Assembly (NCBI GenBank): GCA_022705365.1
Contig: JAKJEP010000208.1
Location: 1 to 6,164 of the forward strand
DNA length: 6,164 nucleotides
Origin: Planctomycetota bacterium
GTDB taxonomy: Bacteria; Planctomycetota; Phycisphaerae; Sedimentisphaerales; SM23-30
Direction: 5' to 3'
Within the stretch, counting starts at the first letter, position 1. Every line of letters begins with the position of its first letter. Below the pieces are notes generated by a model. The model saw nothing but the letters and a program-made list of their open reading frames with translations. It searched no databases and was not told the origin of the DNA. Of the stretch, positions 3,955-6,164 are shown in pieces. The translations under genes and the position numbers were made by a program.

Positions 3955-5297
3955 TTACCGAACCTTCCACATCATCATTACCGCCGCAATCCCCAGAGAC
4001 GGAGGCGGCATGTCTGGGTGGCTTGATTATCGACCAGGCGGATGAATATCGGAACGAAGTCATTCCCTTGCTGAGGCCGGAATATTTTTATCTCGGACAA
4101 AATCAAGTGGTATTTCGGGCGATTCTGAATTGTTACGAAAAACTACCCACGTTCGATATGATATTGCTGCGTAATGAGTTAAAGCAGGCCCGAACCATGT
4201 GTGAGTTTAACGCGGTGGCGTACCTGACTGAACTTACGGAAAGTGTACCGTCTCCCGTCAACGGGCCTCATTATGCAAAAATCATACGGGAGAAGGCAGG
4301 TCTGCGCGGGATCATCCGGGCAGCCAATGAAATATCTCAAAAGGCGAACGATCCCCATCTTGACTATGACGGGTTCAAGGACGCGGCGGAGCGGTCCTTA
4401 CTGGCCCTGTTGGATGATGGCACCGCCGGCCAGCCGATGCTGCTGGCGGACATCATACCTGATATGCGCGAACGGATGCTGAACCGTACTGCCGACAGCA
4501 AAGGCGGATTATTGACCGGCTTTGTGGACTTAGACAATCTGCTGAGCGGCTTGCGGCCCGGTGAGCTTACCGTGATTGCCGCCCGGCCCAGCATGGGGAA
4601 GACAGCCCTGGGATTGAATATCGCCGTCAATGCGGCATTGCGGCAAAATCAGGCAACGGCCATATTTTCGCTGGAGATGGGGATGGATTCTTTGGTGGAT
4701 CGGATTGTTTCAAGTGAGACGGGGATCAATTCCTTCAACATCCGCAATGGGTATCTTGGAGCGGCAGACAAGCAGTCAATCCATGATTGCCTAATGAACT
4801 TGGCGGCGGCGCCCCTGATTATCGATGAATCAAGCCAGCTTACCCCCCTGGAATTAAAATCAAAGTGCCGGCGACTCAAACAGAAACATGATCTTCAGCT
4901 CGTGGTAGTGGACTACCTTCAACTGATGCACTGTCCGGAATCCGAAAACCGGCTGCAAGAGGTTTCTGTTATATCCCGGCAGCTTAAGGCCCTGGCACGG
5001 GAGCTGCATATCCCGGTAATTGTGATGAGCCAGCTTAACCGGCAAGCGGAAAACCGAGACGGAAACCGGCCCCGGCTGGGTGATTTACGGGAATCGGGAA
5101 CGATAGAGCAGGACGCCGATGTAGTCATCCTGTTATATCGCGAGGACTATTACCGGCAGCATGACCCCGGCCATACGCCAAACAATATTGCGGAAGTGAT
5201 TGTAGCCAAATATCGTAATGGCCCGACCGGGACGATAAAATTGCACTGGCAGGAAAAGATGTCGAGCTTTCGGAATCTGGACAGGAGTGACCAATGA
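3951..5297 (+). CDS. dnaB: DnaB-type replicative DNA helicase
   Basis: A 448-aa hexameric 5'-3' helicase that unwinds DNA ahead of the replication fork using ATP. The N-terminal DnaB domain starts near residue 13 (PQSPETEAACLGGLIID). The RecA-like motor carries Walker A ARPSMGKT (211-218, Lys217, Thr218), catalytic Glu242 in SLEMG, Walker B LVVVDYLQLM (Asp321), motif SQLNR (360-364) and GDLRESGTIEQDAD (377-390). The arginine-finger region KYRNGPTG (420-427) has Arg422. The length matches cellular DnaB (E. coli about 470), so the protein is complete. ATG at 3951 overlaps the stop of the AlpA-like gene, with GAGGG five bases upstream, and its own stop overlaps the initiator start. Sitting in an operon with HTH regulators and a phage-type initiator, it is most likely the element's own helicase rather than the host's, though its motifs are close to the standard bacterial ones. 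Confidence 0.95.
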   Translation: MITEPSTSSLPPQSPETEAACLGGLIIDQADEYRNEVIPLLRPEYFYLGQNQVVFRAILNCYEKLPTFDMILLRNELKQARTMCEFNAVAYLTELTESVPSPVNGPHYAKIIREKAGLRGIIRAANEISQKANDPHLDYDGFKDAAERSLLALLDDGTAGQPMLLADIIPDMRERMLNRTADSKGGLLTGFVDLDNLLSGLRPGELTVIAARPSMGKTALGLNIAVNAALRQNQATAIFSLEMGMDSLVDRIVSSETGINSFNIRNGYLGAADKQSIHDCLMNLAAAPLIIDESSQLTPLELKSKCRRLKQKHDLQLVVVDYLQLMHCPESENRLQEVSVISRQLKALARELHIPVIVMSQLNRQAENRDGNRPRLGDLRESGTIEQDADVVILLYREDYYRQHDPGHTPNNIAEVIVAKYRNGPTGTIKLHWQEKMSSFRNLDRSDQ

Positions 5298-6013
5298 CCG
5301 ACTTATTCTACAAACTGCCTCAGGCCCTTGCGGCCCGGCGCGACCTGACCGGTAATGACAAGATGGTTTTCGTTGTGCTACTAAATTATTACAGCCAGAA
5401 CGGCAAGGCATACCCAGGTATAAGAACCATTGCCGAGGCGACGGGATTAACTCCGGTAACAGTAAATGGCTGCGTTCACGACTTGGAAAAGTTAGGTCTT
5501 TTGGTCATTGACCGGCGGGGCTGCGGCAAAAGAAATTTTTATCACATAACTGAAACCGTTAAAGAGTCTAATACGGTTTCTGGTATTGGCAAACCGTGTA
5601 AGAGTTTAACACACACCGTTAAAGAGTCTAATACGGAACCGTGTAAGAGTCTAACACGTATAAGAAAAGATATATTAAAAGACAAAGGGGGCGGGATTTC
5701 TTTTAAAACCTTTTGGGAAGCCTATCCCCGGAAGCAAGCCAAGGCCGATGCAGAGGCCGCCTTCCGTACACTGAACCCTGACCCGGAGCTTTACGCTGCG
5801 ATGCTGGCGGCCCTGGAGCGGCAGAAACAGTCTGACCAATGGCGGCGGTCCGGCGGGCAATATATTCCATACCCAGCCACATGGCTGGAAAAAAGACGAT
5901 GGGAAGATAACCTTTCCGACCCGCAAGCCAGAACAGAATCCGACCGGGCGGCGGATCGAGAATGCGAACGGACGGCGGCCATGCTGGAACGATACCGGCA
6001 GGAAGCCAGATAA
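5294..6013 (+). CDS. phage-type replication initiator with N-terminal winged HTH
   Basis: A 239-aa replication protein. Residues 17-76 form a winged helix (LTGNDKMVFVVLLNYY, IRTIAEATGLTPVTVNGCVH, LEKLGLLVI) like the HTH_36 domain of phage and plasmid initiators. A low-complexity linker (86-130) repeats TVKESNT (88-94, 108-114) and PCKSLT (101-106, 116-121). The C-terminal domain (137-207) has FKTFWEAYPRKQAKADAEAA and PYPATWLEKRRWEDNL, a pattern common at the C terminus of phage replication proteins. A charged tail ends the protein. By analogy with lambda O, the N terminus should bind the origin and the C terminus should contact the helicase or a loader. The linker is encoded by DNA iterons, so the origin probably lies within this gene. 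AGGAG at 5283-5287 precedes the ATG, which overlaps the helicase stop. No separate helicase loader is seen. Confidence 0.85.
   Translation: MTDLFYKLPQALAARRDLTGNDKMVFVVLLNYYSQNGKAYPGIRTIAEATGLTPVTVNGCVHDLEKLGLLVIDRRGCGKRNFYHITETVKESNTVSGIGKPCKSLTHTVKESNTEPCKSLTRIRKDILKDKGGGISFKTFWEAYPRKQAKADAEAAFRTLNPDPELYAAMLAALERQKQSDQWRRSGGQYIPYPATWLEKRRWEDNLSDPQARTESDRAADRECERTAAMLERYRQEAR
5555..5659. repeat. four iterons inside the initiator gene, candidate replication origin
   Basis: Four copies fit ACCGTKWAAGAGTYTAAYAC: 5555-5576, 5593-5612, 5615-5636 and 5638-5659. Copies 1 and 3 are identical over 22 bp and exactly 60 bp apart; copies 2 and 4 form a second subtype (ACCGTGTAAGAG, then TYTAACAC). Start-to-start distances are 38, 22 and 23 bp. 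Each copy has dyad symmetry: CGTGTAAGA and TCTAACACG in copy 4 match at eight of nine positions, and AAACCGT/ACGGTTT flanks copy 1. This suits binding by a dimeric winged-helix protein. An AT-rich stretch follows immediately. The layout is that of lambda ori within gene O. Confidence 0.75.
5659..5680. other. AT-rich stretch beside the iterons, candidate DNA unwinding element
   Basis: Twenty of the 22 bases are A or T (TATAAGAAAAGA then TATATTAAAA), and the last iteron abuts it, in a gene otherwise rich in G+C. In iteron origins the helix opens in such a block next to the initiator sites. The role is inferred from position and composition. Confidence 0.5.
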
Positions 6014-6029
6014 CAGAAAGGATAAAATT

Positions 6030-6164
6030 ATGAAACGAAAAATGACTTACGAAGAACACGCCCAGATCGGCAACACCATGAAAACCTTACAGCGACAGTT
6101 AGCCGACATTTTGAATTGCTTCAGGGTCTCCAGCAGGGAGGCCCGGCTAATCGGGAAGATTATC
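6030..6164 (+). CDS. 5' part of an unidentified gene, cut by the window edge
   Basis: ATG at 6030, with AGAAAGGA seven bases upstream, opens a frame that runs to the window end without a stop (45 codons: MKRKMTYEEHAQIGNTMKTL, then QRQLADILNCFRVSSREARL and IGKII). It starts 17 bases after the initiator stop, so it is probably the next gene of the same operon. The visible part is charged and helix-prone, with no signal peptide, and I do not recognise a family. By position it could be a small phage accessory protein of the replication module, which is inference only. Confidence 0.6.
   Translation, partial: MKRKMTYEEHAQIGNTMKTLQRQLADILNCFRVSSREARLIGKII

Noticed and set aside
3764..4045. 93-aa + frame overlapping the AlpA-like gene and helicase start
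   Set aside because: It is out of frame with two well-supported proteins and has no motif of its own.
5555..5659. Iterons as a protein-level repeat domain
   Set aside because: The copies are read in two frames, giving different peptides, so the repeated unit is DNA and not a peptide motif.
5133..6059. Leftward frames of 60-120 aa across the helicase end and the initiator gene
   Set aside because: They are antisense shadows in GC-rich coding DNA; the sense frames carry known domains and ribosome binding sites.

Overview
The window looks like part of a mobile element in a bacterial chromosome or plasmid, probably from the Planctomycetes/Phycisphaerae or a nearby group. The clues are a secreted protein with a PEP-CTERM tail (IPEPCT, a hydrophobic stretch, then RRK) built from repeated ING-type motifs, and a small serine recombinase whose sequence resembles planctomycete resolvases as I remember them. 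The host assignment is inference. Base composition is mosaic: the PEP-CTERM gene and the spacers around it are AT-rich, while the recombinase and replication genes are clearly richer in G+C.

Left part (1-1217): a possible 3' end of a rightward gene (2-58) converges on a leftward serine recombinase gene (62-754). The recombinase has a good sigma70-type promoter (TTGACA, 17 bp, TATATT), a palindromic operator candidate and a leader with two hairpins, one of which covers its ribosome binding site. A second promoter faces right and overlaps the same palindrome. The rest of the gap holds a doubtful, stop-interrupted small reading frame (1008-1190).

Middle (1218-2880): a leftward PEP-CTERM secreted protein, then a 535-base spacer. 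The spacer holds a roughly 120-base imperfect long hairpin ending in GTTAAAC, which resembles an integron attC site. After it come a cluster of short inverted repeats and a GC-rich block with a short open frame running into the next gene.

Right part (2881-6164): a rightward early or replication module. A 190-aa protein with a C-terminal MerR/excisionase-type helix-turn-helix is followed by a 110-base spacer with about five tandem 11-bp repeats. Next come two tiny AlpA/excisionase-like DNA-binding proteins, a full-length DnaB-type replicative helicase and a phage-type replication initiator. From 3566 to 6013 the four genes are joined by ATGA stop/start overlaps. A further gene starts at 6030 and runs off the window.

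The most notable observation is inside the initiator gene. Four copies of a ~22-bp iteron with dyad symmetry lie between the sequences coding for its DNA-binding and C-terminal domains, followed at once by an AT-rich stretch. This is the layout of the lambda O gene and its internal origin. The iterons are read in two different frames, so the conserved object is the DNA rather than the peptide. The likely working model is a self-replicating phage-like or plasmid-like element: the initiator binds its own gene, melts the adjacent AT-rich DNA and recruits the DnaB encoded just upstream, while the small HTH proteins control the operon or excision.
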